Below are positions 7,613 to 17,226 of a DNA stretch of 64,000 nt, piece after piece. The first letter of the stretch is position 1. Each line of letters starts with the position of its first letter. The notes beneath the pieces are model-generated. The model did not search any database, was not told the origin of the DNA, and saw only the letters and a list, made by a program, of their open reading frames with translations. Location: assembly GCF_022012335.1 (NCBI RefSeq), contig NZ_JAKLTO010000005.1:1-64000 (forward strand), read 5' to 3'. Made by a program: the position numbers and the translations under genes. The DNA comes from Flavobacterium sp. SM15 (GTDB lineage: Bacteria > Bacteroidota > Bacteroidia > Flavobacteriales > Flavobacteriaceae).

Positions 7613-9577
7613 TTAATTTTCGTAAATATAAGGAATTTCAAAACTTACTTTGGCACCCACAACCTTTGTGTCTTGGTCTAAAATATTATCGGTGTGTACC
7701 ACAAAATCCTGATTTTTAGTATAGCTAACCAATCGTTCTTTAGTAATGGTCATCGCTAAAGATTTGTGTCCGTTTATTTTTTGAGCCGTCTCAAATCCTT
7801 TGCCGTTATCGGTAACTTCAAAAAATAATTTGTTTTCCTTGAGATAAAAACGAATATCAATTTTTCCGTTGCTATCGGTAGTGCTTAAACCGTGTTTAAT
7901 GGCATTTTCAATGAAAGGTTGTGTTAGCATTGGTGGCAAAAAGATGGCTTCTTGATCAACTTCTTCTTCAATAGTAATGTTGAAGCTAAATTTGTTATCA
8001 TATAAAAGTTGCTGTATTGCCATATAGTTTTGTGTCATCTCTATTTCTTCGGCAAGCGAAATGTAATTTTCATTTGAATTTTCAAGGATTTGGCGCGTCA
8101 GTTTCGAGAATTTGGTTAAATAATTTACTGCTTCGGTATCTTTTTTATCATAAATCAGCCCCTGAATATTATCAATAGAGTTGAATATGAAATGCGGGTT
8201 CATTTGCGTAACCAAAAGTTTCTGCTTGATCTGCTCTTTTTCAAGTACAGTAATGGCTTGTTTTTGCTTGCTGTTTCGATAATAAAAATAAATTCCTAAT
8301 AGCAATAACAAAAGAAGTCCTGAAAGCGTGATAAGCCAATTGTTTTTAACGGCATTTTTCTTTTCTGCATCCAGTTTTAATTTTAATTCTTTTTTCTCGA
8401 AATCGTATTTGAGCTGTTGTTTTTCCAACACATTTTTTGAAGTCTCTCTTTTTTTATAGTCAACTATACTATCGTGCAGCTGGTACATTTCAAGAGCCTT
8501 TTTGTAATCGTTTCTCTTTAGACTTAATTCGTATAAAAGCTCGCTTCCGGTTTCCTGAAGATCGATGTTTTCCGTTTCTATACTTAGATCTAATCCTTTG
8601 GTTATAAAAGAATAGGCTTTATCATAATCCTTTTTCTCAAAGTAAAGTTGAGCCATGCTGGTATAGCCGTTTGCAAGACTTTTTTGGTCAAGCTCGCCTT
8701 GGAGTGCTTCTTTTAAAATTGATTCGGCTTCATCATATTTTTGTTGTGCCAATTTAACACTGCCGATTCGGGTCAGCACATAGCTAATCTTAAACGAATT
8801 ATTTGATTTTTTTGCAAGTTCAAGTGCTTTATTCAAGTAATAAAGAGCCTCATTGTATTTTTTCAGGTTGCGATAAGATACACCGATAACTGAATAGGAA
8901 ACAAATCGGGTATGATCAGTACCATCTTCATACTCCAAACTTTTATTAGCATCACAACAGGCAATAACTCTTTTGCTGTATTCTATAGCCTTTTCATAAT
9001 TGTTCTGATTTACATAGAGATCGGCCAATAGGGAGCATACACTTCCTATTTCTACAACTGGATTTTCACCGGGATTTTTTTCAAAATAACGTAAGGCCGC
9101 AAAAAGGCAATCGGTAGCCTTTTGATATTCTTTGATTTTAGCATAAAAACGTCCTTTGGTCATTACCGCAAAATACATATCGTTGTATAGATTTTCCGAT
9201 TTAAAAAGTGCAATACTTTTATCAATAGCGGCCAATGCTCTCGGTGTGTCGCCTTTTTCTTTATATTCGGTCATTAACCCTTGATAATAATCGGCAAGGC
9301 ATTGCACGTAGGCTTTATGTACTTCTGGTGAAACTTTTTTCTTCAGACATTTTATGGCATAATCGCCCTGCATGCGGTTGAGGATATGATATTCTTTATC
9401 TGCTCCAACGTACTTTTGAGACTTTGCAGTTAATAATGAATAGAGCTTAACAGTATCGTGTATTTTTGGATTTTGGAGGAGTAATTTTAACGAATCAATG
9501 GTTTTGTCTTGGGAGTAACCAGCTGAGGCAATGATAAAAAAAGCAAATAAGACAGATAATCTCGTAATTCTGAACAT
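7613..9577 (-). CDS. LytS-type sensor histidine kinase with periplasmic TPR domain
   Basis: 654 aa. Signal peptide at 1-22, TPR repeats about 110-375 (for example YNEALYYLNKALELAKK), a coiled coil, one membrane segment about 414-433, then a His_kinase domain with phospho-acceptor H462 (QMNPHFIFNS). The ATPase region has an N-box ENAIKHGL (557-564) and G-box DNGKGFE (590-596). The TPR part is likely periplasmic and senses a protein or peptide; the signal passes to the LytTR regulator encoded 6 bp downstream. This TPR-kinase plus LytTR pairing is common in Bacteroidota. The gene is first in its operon. Confidence 0.92.
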   Translation of the reverse strand: MFRITRLSVLFAFFIIASAGYSQDKTIDSLKLLLQNPKIHDTVKLYSLLTAKSQKYVGADKEYHILNRMQGDYAIKCLKKKVSPEVHKAYVQCLADYYQGLMTEYKEKGDTPRALAAIDKSIALFKSENLYNDMYFAVMTKGRFYAKIKEYQKATDCLFAALRYFEKNPGENPVVEIGSVCSLLADLYVNQNNYEKAIEYSKRVIACCDANKSLEYEDGTDHTRFVSYSVIGVSYRNLKKYNEALYYLNKALELAKKSNNSFKISYVLTRIGSVKLAQQKYDEAESILKEALQGELDQKSLANGYTSMAQLYFEKKDYDKAYSFITKGLDLSIETENIDLQETGSELLYELSLKRNDYKKALEMYQLHDSIVDYKKRETSKNVLEKQQLKYDFEKKELKLKLDAEKKNAVKNNWLITLSGLLLLLLLGIYFYYRNSKQKQAITVLEKEQIKQKLLVTQMNPHFIFNSIDNIQGLIYDKKDTEAVNYLTKFSKLTRQILENSNENYISLAEEIEMTQNYMAIQQLLYDNKFSFNITIEEEVDQEAIFLPPMLTQPFIENAIKHGLSTTDSNGKIDIRFYLKENKLFFEVTDNGKGFETAQKINGHKSLAMTITKERLVSYTKNQDFVVHTDNILDQDTKVVGAKVSFEIPYIYEN

Positions 9578-9929
9578 TTGGAACTATACTTGTATTAATT
9601 TTCGTAAATATAAGGGATTTAAAAGTTAACTTTCAAGTACATCATTTTCATTTTATGGTTTCTGCTTTCAATCATAACATTAAGACTTGATAATGTTATA
9701 ATAAATTTTCAAAACATTTATTCTCTAGTTGTTTTGATATTGGAATAATCAAGTAAACTGAGGACGAAAATTTTTCAATGAAATACTTAAACACGCTGTC
9801 ATAAACTTATTTGTCAATAAATCTGAATAGTGTGTTTGTAAAGAATAAAACTTTAAAAATAAATATTAGGCACATTCAATATACTTTGTTATTTTTGTGG
9901 TACTTTATTTAAAGCAAAACACATCTATT
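9578..9929. other. divergent intergenic region between kinase operon and sucC
   Basis: 352 bp with no gene. Only the sucC -7 box TATTTTTG (9890-9897) stands out. I found no ATTCGT box here, so the kinase operon is not obviously self-regulated through that motif. Confidence 0.5.
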
Positions 9930-11123
9930 ATGAATTTACACGAATATCAGGGAAAACAAATATTAGCAAGCTACGGCGTGCGTGTACAACGTGGTTATGT
10001 AGCCAATAATGCTGAAGAAGCGGTGGCAAAAGCAAAACAGCTTACTGCTGAAACAGGTACAGGATGGCATGTAATTAAAGCTCAAATTCACGCAGGTGGT
10101 CGTGGAAAAGGCGGTGGAGTGAAATTGGCTAAAAACTTAGATCAGGTTCAGGAAATTGCAGGTCAAATCATCGGTATGGATTTGATTACGCCTCAAACAC
10201 CTCCAACTGGAAAGAGAGTTCACAAAGTATTAGTTGCTGAGGATGTTTATTATCCAGGTGAGAGTGAAACCAAAGAGTTTTACATGTCGGTTTTATTAAA
10301 CCGTGGTAAAGGTCGTAATATGATCATGTATTCTACAGAAGGTGGAATGGATATCGAAGAAGTGGCAGAACACACTCCGGAGAAAATCTTCACTGAGGAA
10401 GTTGATCCTGCTGTTGGATTACAAGGTTTCCAAGCTAGAAGAATTGCTTTCAACTTAGGATTATCCGGTGAGGCATTCAAAGAAATGGTAAAATTCGTTG
10501 ATGCTTTATATAAAGCTTATATCGGTTCTGATTCTTCTATGTTTGAAATCAACCCGGTATTGAAAACTTCAGACAATAAAATCATGGCCGTTGACGCTAA
10601 AGTAACTTTAGACGACAACGCTTTATACCGTCACGCAGATTTAGCGGAGATGAGAGACATCACTGAAGAGCGTCCAATCGAAGTTGAAGCTAAAGAAGCA
10701 GGATTAAACTACGTAGACTTAGACGGAACTGTAGGATGTATGGTAAACGGTGCAGGTCTTGCAATGGCAACTATGGATTTAATTAAGTATGCAGGTTATG
10801 AGCCGGCAAACTTCTTAGACGTAGGTGGTACTGCAGATGCTAAACGTGTTGAAACAGCGTTCCGTATCATCTTAAAAGATCCAAACGTAAAAGCAATCTT
10901 AATCAATATCTTTGGAGGAATTGTTCGTTGTGACCGTGTTGCTCAAGGTGTTGTAGATGCTTATAAAAACATGGGAGATGCTATTAAAGTGCCAATCATT
11001 GTTCGTTTACAAGGAACTAATGCTGAAATCGCTAAAGAATTAATCGATAATTCAGGAATGCCAATCTTATCAGCAGTACAATTCCAAGAAGCTGCAGACC
11101 AAGTTAAAGCTGCATTAAGCTAA
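9930..11123 (+). CDS. sucC: succinate--CoA ligase, ADP-forming, beta subunit
   Basis: 397 aa. Makes succinate and ATP from succinyl-CoA in the TCA cycle with the alpha subunit SucD, which is not in this window. The start is the ATG at 9930 (MNLHEYQGKQIL), the conserved beginning of the family; the earlier GTG at 9897 overlaps a TATTTTTG -7 box and would not be transcribed. ATP-grasp fold with GGRGKGGG (about 56-63), metal-binding INPV region (FEINPVLK) and the CoA-ligase domain with FGGIVRCD in the C-terminal part. Length is typical. A strong terminator follows at 11155-11182, so it is probably a single-gene transcript. Confidence 0.97.
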   Translation: MNLHEYQGKQILASYGVRVQRGYVANNAEEAVAKAKQLTAETGTGWHVIKAQIHAGGRGKGGGVKLAKNLDQVQEIAGQIIGMDLITPQTPPTGKRVHKVLVAEDVYYPGESETKEFYMSVLLNRGKGRNMIMYSTEGGMDIEEVAEHTPEKIFTEEVDPAVGLQGFQARRIAFNLGLSGEAFKEMVKFVDALYKAYIGSDSSMFEINPVLKTSDNKIMAVDAKVTLDDNALYRHADLAEMRDITEERPIEVEAKEAGLNYVDLDGTVGCMVNGAGLAMATMDLIKYAGYEPANFLDVGGTADAKRVETAFRIILKDPNVKAILINIFGGIVRCDRVAQGVVDAYKNMGDAIKVPIIVRLQGTNAEIAKELIDNSGMPILSAVQFQEAADQVKAALS

Positions 11124-11434
11124 TCAGAGAAGATTTTTATCAAATCATAGAAAGAGCCTCAGTATTTACTGAGGCTTTTTTGTTAGTCCAATGTAAAGTT
11201 TTTACAACAAGCGTTTTAGTTTTAAGTTAGTGTTTCCTGAAAATGGTTTCTTTTTTCTGAAATCTGCATTGTTTTTATGCTTTATCGTATGAAATCTGTA
11301 GTTAATTGATGAATTTTTTGTGTATCCTAAAATACGCACAAATTACAGTTTTAAATATTGGTTAAGTTGTTGAAATACAGTTTTTTGAATTCGATTGTTT
11401 TCTAATTTTGGAATGTAATCTTAAATCAAAAAAC
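11124..11434. other. intergenic region after sucC
   Basis: 311 bp. Holds the sucC terminator (11155-11182) and a TAATTTTG -7-like box at 11403-11410 ahead of the next gene, with a TTG only 15 bp upstream of it. Nothing else recognised. Confidence 0.45.
11155..11182 (+). terminator. intrinsic terminator of sucC
   Basis: AGCCTCAGT / ACTGAGGCT perfect stem with a 4-base loop, then a T-run. Confidence 0.85.
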
Positions 11435-11776
11435 ATGAAAAATTTAATCGTTGTAGTTGTTGCTTTATTGATGAACACAACAATTATGTCGGCAAAAAAT
11501 TTTAATTCGGCAGAAGACTTACCAAAAGCCGTAAAAAAAGTGGTGAAGTTGCTGGCGGCAACACGATTTGACGAGGAACTTGAAAAAGAAGTAGTGGTAA
11601 AAGTAGAGGTTAAAGTAAATGCAGATAACGAAATCGTGGTGCTACGCGTTGGGACAGAAAATGCAAGTATTAAAAGGTTTATCGCAGACAATCTTAATTA
11701 TAAAAAAATTGAAGCGGGTCAATTAAAACAAGGGAGCGAGTATGCATTTTATGTCACGTTCAAACCAACGTTGTAA
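11435..11776 (+). CDS. small exported protein of unknown function
   Basis: 113 aa. I start at the ATG at 11435, which gives a signal peptide (MKNLIVVVVALLMNTTIMSA). The rest is a charged alpha/beta domain (DLPKAVKKVVKLLAATRFDEEL ... VVVKVEVKVNADNEIVVLRV ... YKKIEAGQLKQGSEYAFYVTFKP). The strand pattern and final TFKP resemble the C-terminal fold of TonB-like proteins, but there is no membrane anchor or proline-rich linker, so this is only a resemblance. A TAATTTTG box lies 25 bp upstream and a terminator follows at once, so it is monocistronic. Confidence 0.65.
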   Translation: MKNLIVVVVALLMNTTIMSAKNFNSAEDLPKAVKKVVKLLAATRFDEELEKEVVVKVEVKVNADNEIVVLRVGTENASIKRFIADNLNYKKIEAGQLKQGSEYAFYVTFKPTL

Positions 11777-11792
11777 TAAAGGCTGAATCAAA

Positions 11793-11824
11793 AAAAAATC
11801 CCGATTTACTCGGGATTTTTTTAT
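11793..11824 (+). terminator. intrinsic terminator
   Basis: ATCCCGA / TCGGGAT stem flanked by A- and T-runs, 17 bp after the stop of the small exported protein. Confidence 0.8.
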
Positions 11825-11833
11825 TATTAGTTT

Positions 11834-11977
11834 CTAGATTGCGGTAACTTTTCGAGTAAACTGTTCAACTTCGCTGATTAGATTGTTGTAGTCCGGATTA
11901 AGGTTGTCCCAAATTTTCACCAAATGCTCTACAACAGTAGCGTTATTTAATGATTGAAAAAGGGTGCTTGAAAGCAC
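11834..11977 (-). CDS. possible 47-aa ORF or gene remnant
   Basis: A GTG-initiated frame of 47 codons ending in TAG. The residues look protein-like (VEHLVKIWDNLNPDYNNLI; EVEQFTRKVTAI). The start codon falls inside the 12-bp terminator stem at 11958-11983 and no ribosome site is visible. It could be the 3' remnant of a longer gene whose front was lost when the terminator region was joined. Confidence 0.2.
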   Translation of the reverse strand: MLSSTLFQSLNNATVVEHLVKIWDNLNPDYNNLISEVEQFTRKVTAI

Positions 11978-11983
11978 CCTTTT
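11958..11983 (-). terminator. intrinsic terminator of the DUF1456 gene
   Basis: Perfect 12-bp stem AAAAGGGTGCTT / AAGCACCCTTTT with a 2-base gap; adjoins the stop codon of the minus-strand gene at 11984. Confidence 0.8.
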
Positions 11984-12403
11984 TTATTTTTTATTCTTAC
12001 CGTTCTTAAACTTCACATTCTGAACCACGGGTTCTTTTTTAGGAGCTGGCTTGCCTTTACCCTTTGGAGCCGGTTTTTTAAAATCAGCTTTTGGTTTTTG
12101 GCTTGTCGCTTTTGCTTTTTCCGAATCGTTTTTTTGCGCTTCGGCTTTGTGTCCCTTTAAAACCTCAGTAGGATTCTTTGGGTTTTCTTTAGTTCCTCTA
12201 AGATGAAGTACCAATCCATTTAGGAAATTGCGTAAAACCTGATCGCCACAATCCATGTACTTCGGATGGTCTTCATTGCGGAAAAAATTCCCCAATTCCC
12301 CTTTGGAAATCCTGAAATCTACCAATTCTAAAATTTCAACTATCTGCTCGTCACGTAACTGTAAAGCAACGCGTAGTTTTTTTAATATATCGTTATTGTT
12401 CAT
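11984..12403 (-). CDS. DUF1456 (YehS-like) protein, single-domain form
   Basis: 139 aa from the ATG at 12403; the further upstream candidate is only a TTG. Residues 1-~75 match the DUF1456 repeat (NDILKKLRVALQLRDEQIVEILEL ... FFRNEDHPKYMDCGDQVLRNFLNGLVLHLRG). E. coli YehS has two such repeats; here there is one, followed by a Lys/Pro-rich tail (about 90-139) that may bind nucleic acid. The family has no established function. A TATCTTTG box lies upstream at 12424-12431, shared with the divergent TerB-like gene. Confidence 0.85.
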   Translation of the reverse strand: MNNNDILKKLRVALQLRDEQIVEILELVDFRISKGELGNFFRNEDHPKYMDCGDQVLRNFLNGLVLHLRGTKENPKNPTEVLKGHKAEAQKNDSEKAKATSQKPKADFKKPAPKGKGKPAPKKEPVVQNVKFKNGKNKK

Positions 12404-12423
12404 AGTGTTCAAAATTCGTTAAG

Positions 12424-12431
12424 CAAAGATA
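12424..12431 (-). promoter_or_regulatory. candidate -7 box for the DUF1456 gene
   Basis: TATCTTTG on the minus strand, 21 bp upstream of the ATG at 12403; no clear -33 box. Confidence 0.35.
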
Positions 12432-12480
12432 CTGTTTTCACAAATGGGAATTTAGTTTTACTTTAGCAAAAAATAATACA

Positions 12481-12882
12481 ATGAATACATACGACGAAAA
12501 AATTAGTCTTCTTTCCGAAATGATTGCCTTTGCGGTAGTTGATGGTGAACTTCACGACCGGGAATACGATTTCTTATGGATTATCGCTCAGGAGTTGGGA
12601 ATAAAAAAAGACATTTTTCTTGAATTGTTCGGTAAACGTAATTCTGTTAGGGTTATAAAAGACGAGCATCATCGTATTATGCAATTCTACCGTTTAGCAC
12701 TGTTAATGCACTGTGATGGTGTATTGCATGAAAGAGAAATCAAAGCGATAAACGAAATCGGAATCACCATGGGACTTAACCCAATGGGAATTAAAAAAAC
12801 CTTAAAAGCAATGGCCCAATCACCAAACCAAATGATTGAGCCGGAATTTTTGCTATATGCCTTTATGGAACAGCACAATTAA
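12481..12882 (+). CDS. TerB-like small cytoplasmic protein
   Basis: 133 aa, all-helical, no signal. The pattern LLSEMIAFAVVDGELHDREYDFLWIIAQELGI and, one repeat later, LALLMHCDGVLHEREIKAINEIGITMGL is that of TerB/DUF533-type domains, where paired acidic DG(E/V)LxxxE motifs may bind metal. The role is unknown. Its stop codon TAA at 12880-12882 overlaps the stop of the convergent peptidase gene (12879) by 4 bp, so neither has room for its own terminator here. Confidence 0.75.
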   Translation: MNTYDEKISLLSEMIAFAVVDGELHDREYDFLWIIAQELGIKKDIFLELFGKRNSVRVIKDEHHRIMQFYRLALLMHCDGVLHEREIKAINEIGITMGLNPMGIKKTLKAMAQSPNQMIEPEFLLYAFMEQHN

Positions 12883-15068
12883 TAGTTTTTAATTTTTTTC
12901 GAAGGCTGGAATTTTGGATGTCCGGTATGTTGATATGCAAACGAATAGGTGTCGGCATAACCTTCAAATACCTTCGTTTTATTATCACCTAACCCATGAC
13001 CGGCTTCAAAATCTGTGAAGAATAATATTGGGTTTTCCGAAGTGTTGGCGGCTTGTAATTTTGCAGCAAATTTTGCCGGTTCCCAAGCGGTTACTCTAGG
13101 ATCGTTCATGCCAGCAGTTACTAAAACCGCAGGATAGGAAGTTCCTTTTTTGATGTGATGGAACGAATCCATTTCCAAGAGCGCTTTAAATTCATCTTCT
13201 TTTTGTATTGTTCCAAATTCTGGTGTATTCACTGGGCCACCGGGAGTGGTTTCCATTCGAACGGTATTTAATGCCCCTACTTCAGGAATGGCTGCTGCAA
13301 ATAAATCCGGACGTTCGGTTATGGCACGTCCTATTAAAATTCCGCCGGCGCTTCCACCGTTAATGGCAATGCGTTTTGGGTTGGTGAATTTTTCTTTTAT
13401 CAGATATTCCGCAGAAGCAATCAAATCTTTCCAAGTGTTTGGTTTGGTAGTTTTGCGTCCTGCTTCATGCCAAGCTCTTCCTAATTCACCACCACCACGA
13501 ACATGAGGCACAACATAAACCCCACCATAAGAACAGTAAGTGAGCATTGCAGTACTAAAATGTGGATTATACGAATAGCCATAAGCACCGTAACCAGTCA
13601 TCAAAACCGGATTGTCTCCATTAAGCTTGGTGTTTTTATTGTAAATGATAGAAACGGGTACCATCACACCGTCATGGGAAGGAACCATTACTTCTTTGGA
13701 TACAATGTTCTTCAATTCCGGATATTCCGGTGCTTTGCTCATCGGCTGAAAAGCAAAAGTATTGGTTGCAGGATTATACATATAACGCTTTAAGGGTGAA
13801 GTCCATCCTTCCATGGAAAACCAAACGTCGCTGAATTTTTCGGTTTTCATTTGCATTTCAATGCTGCCTGCTTCTATGGGTAGTTTGAGTTCTATTGGTT
13901 GATTTTTCCCTTTTGCCAGAAAGTATGCTTTTGCTTTTATACCGTTTTCAGACGCGGTGTAATACAAACCGTCTTTGTTCATTGCAATACCGGTTATGGT
14001 ATTGTTTTTCGATTCCGGAATTACAGTTTCGGAAGAACGCAAATCGGGATTGGCAAACGAAGTTTTAATTACCTTGTAATTTGGCGCATCTTTAAAGGTT
14101 AGAAAATAAAAATTAGTATTCTTATCGTCTAGGGCAAAGTTCACTATTTTATCATCCAGATCGAAAATTTTTCTCCACGATGGTTTACTTGCCGGATTGT
14201 TTAACGGAGCCATGTAAAGTTTAAAATTGCTGTTTACAGTAAAAATCAAACCAAAAAGGCTGTTTGAGTTTTTATGATAGAAAACTATCGGGATTTCTTC
14301 AGGTTTAATTCCCAGTTCCGGATTGGTTCTACTCGAGAAGAATTCTACATCTTTTGAGGGATCGTCTCCTAATTTGTGGTAATAAATTTTAGTGTTAATC
14401 AACCTGTTTTTATCGGTAACATCTGCAGAATTTAAACGGCTGTAATAAAATGAGTTTCCATCGTTTAACCAGCTTGCCGAAGCATACCAACAACGGTCAA
14501 TTTTTTCAGGATACATTTTTCCGGCAACATCCATGATCATTAATTCGGAGCTTTCTGATCCATTGGGAGCTACTTCAACAGCCACTTTACTTCCGTCTAA
14601 ATTAGGATAATATGCACTTATTGTATAATTCACTCCTTTTTCCTTTTGATAGGTATTAGGATCGAACAATAATGTTTCAGTTCCTTTATAGCCCGTGCGG
14701 TAATACAATTTTCCGTTTTCTTCATTGGCTTTTCTTTTCAGATAAAAATACTTGTCGTTTTCCGTTATTTGAACAAAATACACCACGAATTCCTTGCGTT
14801 TGTCGAACTCGACCATCTTTTTAATAATGTTTTCCCGTTCAGGAACTTCGTTGAGTTTGGTTCGGGCATAATTTGCGTTCGATTTCATCCATTCCACTAC
14901 TTTCGGATCGTTAAGATTTTCAAGATAGCGGTAGGGGTCTTCAAGTTTTACCCCGAAATACTCATCGGTGGTAACTTTTTCGGGAGCTGTTTGGGGTTTG
15001 AGTTGTGCCTGAACGGCGGCAATCGAACAAAGAAGGAGCCCGATTGAAAGAGCGTAACTAGTTTTCAT
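12879..15068 (-). CDS. prolyl oligopeptidase family serine peptidase (S9A)
   Basis: 729 aa with a signal peptide (MKTSYALSIGLLLCSIAAVQAQ), so periplasmic. N-terminal segment and beta-propeller about 30-430 (DPYRYLENLNDPKVVEWMKSNA), then an alpha/beta-hydrolase domain with nucleophile Ser in NGGSAGG (about 565), Asp in NDPRVTAWEPAKF and His in EAGHGLGD. It cleaves short peptides after proline. Typical length for the family. It stands alone between uvrB and the convergent TerB-like gene. Confidence 0.93.
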   Translation of the reverse strand: MKTSYALSIGLLLCSIAAVQAQLKPQTAPEKVTTDEYFGVKLEDPYRYLENLNDPKVVEWMKSNANYARTKLNEVPERENIIKKMVEFDKRKEFVVYFVQITENDKYFYLKRKANEENGKLYYRTGYKGTETLLFDPNTYQKEKGVNYTISAYYPNLDGSKVAVEVAPNGSESSELMIMDVAGKMYPEKIDRCWYASASWLNDGNSFYYSRLNSADVTDKNRLINTKIYYHKLGDDPSKDVEFFSSRTNPELGIKPEEIPIVFYHKNSNSLFGLIFTVNSNFKLYMAPLNNPASKPSWRKIFDLDDKIVNFALDDKNTNFYFLTFKDAPNYKVIKTSFANPDLRSSETVIPESKNNTITGIAMNKDGLYYTASENGIKAKAYFLAKGKNQPIELKLPIEAGSIEMQMKTEKFSDVWFSMEGWTSPLKRYMYNPATNTFAFQPMSKAPEYPELKNIVSKEVMVPSHDGVMVPVSIIYNKNTKLNGDNPVLMTGYGAYGYSYNPHFSTAMLTYCSYGGVYVVPHVRGGGELGRAWHEAGRKTTKPNTWKDLIASAEYLIKEKFTNPKRIAINGGSAGGILIGRAITERPDLFAAAIPEVGALNTVRMETTPGGPVNTPEFGTIQKEDEFKALLEMDSFHHIKKGTSYPAVLVTAGMNDPRVTAWEPAKFAAKLQAANTSENPILFFTDFEAGHGLGDNKTKVFEGYADTYSFAYQHTGHPKFQPSKKIKNY

Positions 15069-15180
15069 AAATCTTTACGGTTTTTGAGTGGATACTCGGT
15101 TGAAAAACTAGGTAGAAAGGAGTATATAAATTTACGAATTAAACGTGTAAAATGTTAAAATTCAATTAATTATATTTTTG

Positions 15181-17169
15181 TTATATTTTTTCCTGAAGAT
15201 GTTTTATTTCATCACGCAATTTGGCCGCTTGCATAAAGTCTAAATCTTTTGCTGCTTTTTCCATTGATTTTCGTAGCTCACGGATTTTCTTTTCGATTTC
15301 CGGTTTGGACAAATACAAATTCTCTGATAAAGATTCTTTATAAGCTTTGTCTTCAAAATATTGCGTGGATACCGAATTTCCAGCCAAAGCATTACCTAAA
15401 CTTTTGTTCAACGCTTTCGGAACCAAGTTGTTTGCTTTGTTGTAATTCATCTGTTTTTCACGACGGTAAGTAGTTTCATCAATGGTTTTTTGCATCGATG
15501 CGGTAATTTTATCAGCATACATGATGGCTTTACCATTTACGTTACGCGCAGCACGACCAACGGTTTGGGTAAGGGAGCGATGACTTCTTAAGAACCCTTC
15601 TTTATCGGCATCTAAAATGGCTACCAAGGAAACTTCAGGTAAGTCTAAACCTTCACGTAATAGATTTACCCCGATTAAAACATCAAAAACTCCTTTTCTT
15701 AAATCCTGCATGATCTCAACACGCTCCAAGGTATCCACATCACTGTGAATATATCGACAACGGATTGAAACTTTGGTTAAATATTTGGTAAGTTCTTCGG
15801 CCATACGTTTGGTTAAAGTAGTTACCAAAACGCGTTCATCGGCTTCGCAACGTAGCTGAATTTCTTCGATTAAATCGTCAATCTGATTCTGGCTCGGACG
15901 AATTTCTATTATCGGATCAAGTAATCCTGTAGGTCGAATTACTTGTTCTACATAAATACCTTCTGATTTTTGTAATTCATAATCCGCTGGAGTTGCCGAA
16001 ACATAAATTACCTGATTCTGAAGGCTTTCAAACTCTTCAAATTTAAGTGGACGGTTGTCCATCGCTGCGGGTAATCGGAAACCGTATTCCACCAAATTCT
16101 CTTTACGGCTGCGGTCGCCTCCATACATTGCGTGTACTTGCGAAATGGTTACGTGACTTTCATCCACTACCATTAAATAATCATCCGGAAAATAATCCAA
16201 TAAACAGAATGGACGCGTGCCTGGTTGTCTTCCGTCTAAATATCTTGAATAGTTTTCAATTCCTGAGCAATAGCCTAATTCGCGAATCATTTCTAAATCG
16301 AAATTGGTGCGTTCTTCTAATCGCTTGGCTTCTAAATGCTTGCCTATTTCTTTGAAATAATCGACTTGTTTTACCAAATCCTGCTGAATTTCCCAAATAG
16401 CATTCTGTAACACATCAGGCGAAGTCACAAACATATTGGCCGGATAAATATTCAGCTTTTCGTATTTTTCAATTACCTGTGCGGTTTTAGGATCAAAGGC
16501 TTCAATTTCTTCAATGTCATCTCCAAAGAAGTGCACGCGAAATGGCTCATCAGCATAACTTGGAAAAATTTCCACGGTATCGCCTTTGATTCTAAAAGTT
16601 CCCGGAGTGAATTCGCCTTCAGTTCTCGAATATAAACTTTGAACTAATCGATGTAATAATTTAGTGCGTGAAATGGTTTGATCGCGTTCAATAGAAATCA
16701 CGTTCTTTTGAAATTCCACGGGGTTTCCAATACCGTACAAACACGAAACTGAAGCTACCACCAAAACATCACGACGTCCTGAAAGCAGGGCAGAAGTAGT
16801 GCTCAAACGAAGTTTTTCCAATTCGTCGTTAATAGACAAATCTTTTTCGATATACGTTCCTGTTACCGGAATAAACGCTTCGGGCTGGTAATAGTCGTAA
16901 TAAGAAACAAAATACTGAACGGAATTGTTCGGAAAAAACTGTTTGAACTCCGAATATAACTGAGCCGCAAGTGTTTTATTGTGCGCCAAAACCAATGTAG
17001 GACGCTGCACTTCCTGAATTACATTGGCAACGGTAAAAGTCTTTCCGGAACCGGTCACCCCCAAAAGGGTCTGGTATTTTTCGTTATTAACAATGCCATT
17101 GGCTAATTTCTCAATAGCCTGTGGTTGGTCGCCCATTGGGGCAAAATTGGAAACAACTTCGAATTTCAT
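15181..17169 (-). CDS. uvrB: excinuclease ABC subunit B
   Basis: 662 aa damage-verification helicase of nucleotide excision repair. Walker A GVTGSGKT at 37-44, beta-hairpin YYDYYQPEAF, motif DESHVT, helicase motifs VGVNLLREGLD and QTVGRAARN, and a C-terminal UVR motif (LRKSMEKAAKDLDFMQAAKLRDEI) that contacts UvrC. Full length. It is downstream of the DUF3570 gene on the same strand with a 57-bp gap; whether it is read from that operon is not clear. No LexA-type operator is recognised. Confidence 0.98.
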   Translation of the reverse strand: MKFEVVSNFAPMGDQPQAIEKLANGIVNNEKYQTLLGVTGSGKTFTVANVIQEVQRPTLVLAHNKTLAAQLYSEFKQFFPNNSVQYFVSYYDYYQPEAFIPVTGTYIEKDLSINDELEKLRLSTTSALLSGRRDVLVVASVSCLYGIGNPVEFQKNVISIERDQTISRTKLLHRLVQSLYSRTEGEFTPGTFRIKGDTVEIFPSYADEPFRVHFFGDDIEEIEAFDPKTAQVIEKYEKLNIYPANMFVTSPDVLQNAIWEIQQDLVKQVDYFKEIGKHLEAKRLEERTNFDLEMIRELGYCSGIENYSRYLDGRQPGTRPFCLLDYFPDDYLMVVDESHVTISQVHAMYGGDRSRKENLVEYGFRLPAAMDNRPLKFEEFESLQNQVIYVSATPADYELQKSEGIYVEQVIRPTGLLDPIIEIRPSQNQIDDLIEEIQLRCEADERVLVTTLTKRMAEELTKYLTKVSIRCRYIHSDVDTLERVEIMQDLRKGVFDVLIGVNLLREGLDLPEVSLVAILDADKEGFLRSHRSLTQTVGRAARNVNGKAIMYADKITASMQKTIDETTYRREKQMNYNKANNLVPKALNKSLGNALAGNSVSTQYFEDKAYKESLSENLYLSKPEIEKKIRELRKSMEKAAKDLDFMQAAKLRDEIKHLQEKI

Positions 17170-17226
17170 ATAAAAAGGGCTGTAAATCTTTGCTGTAAAG
17201 ATACAAAGAAAAACAACCCTTTAGTG

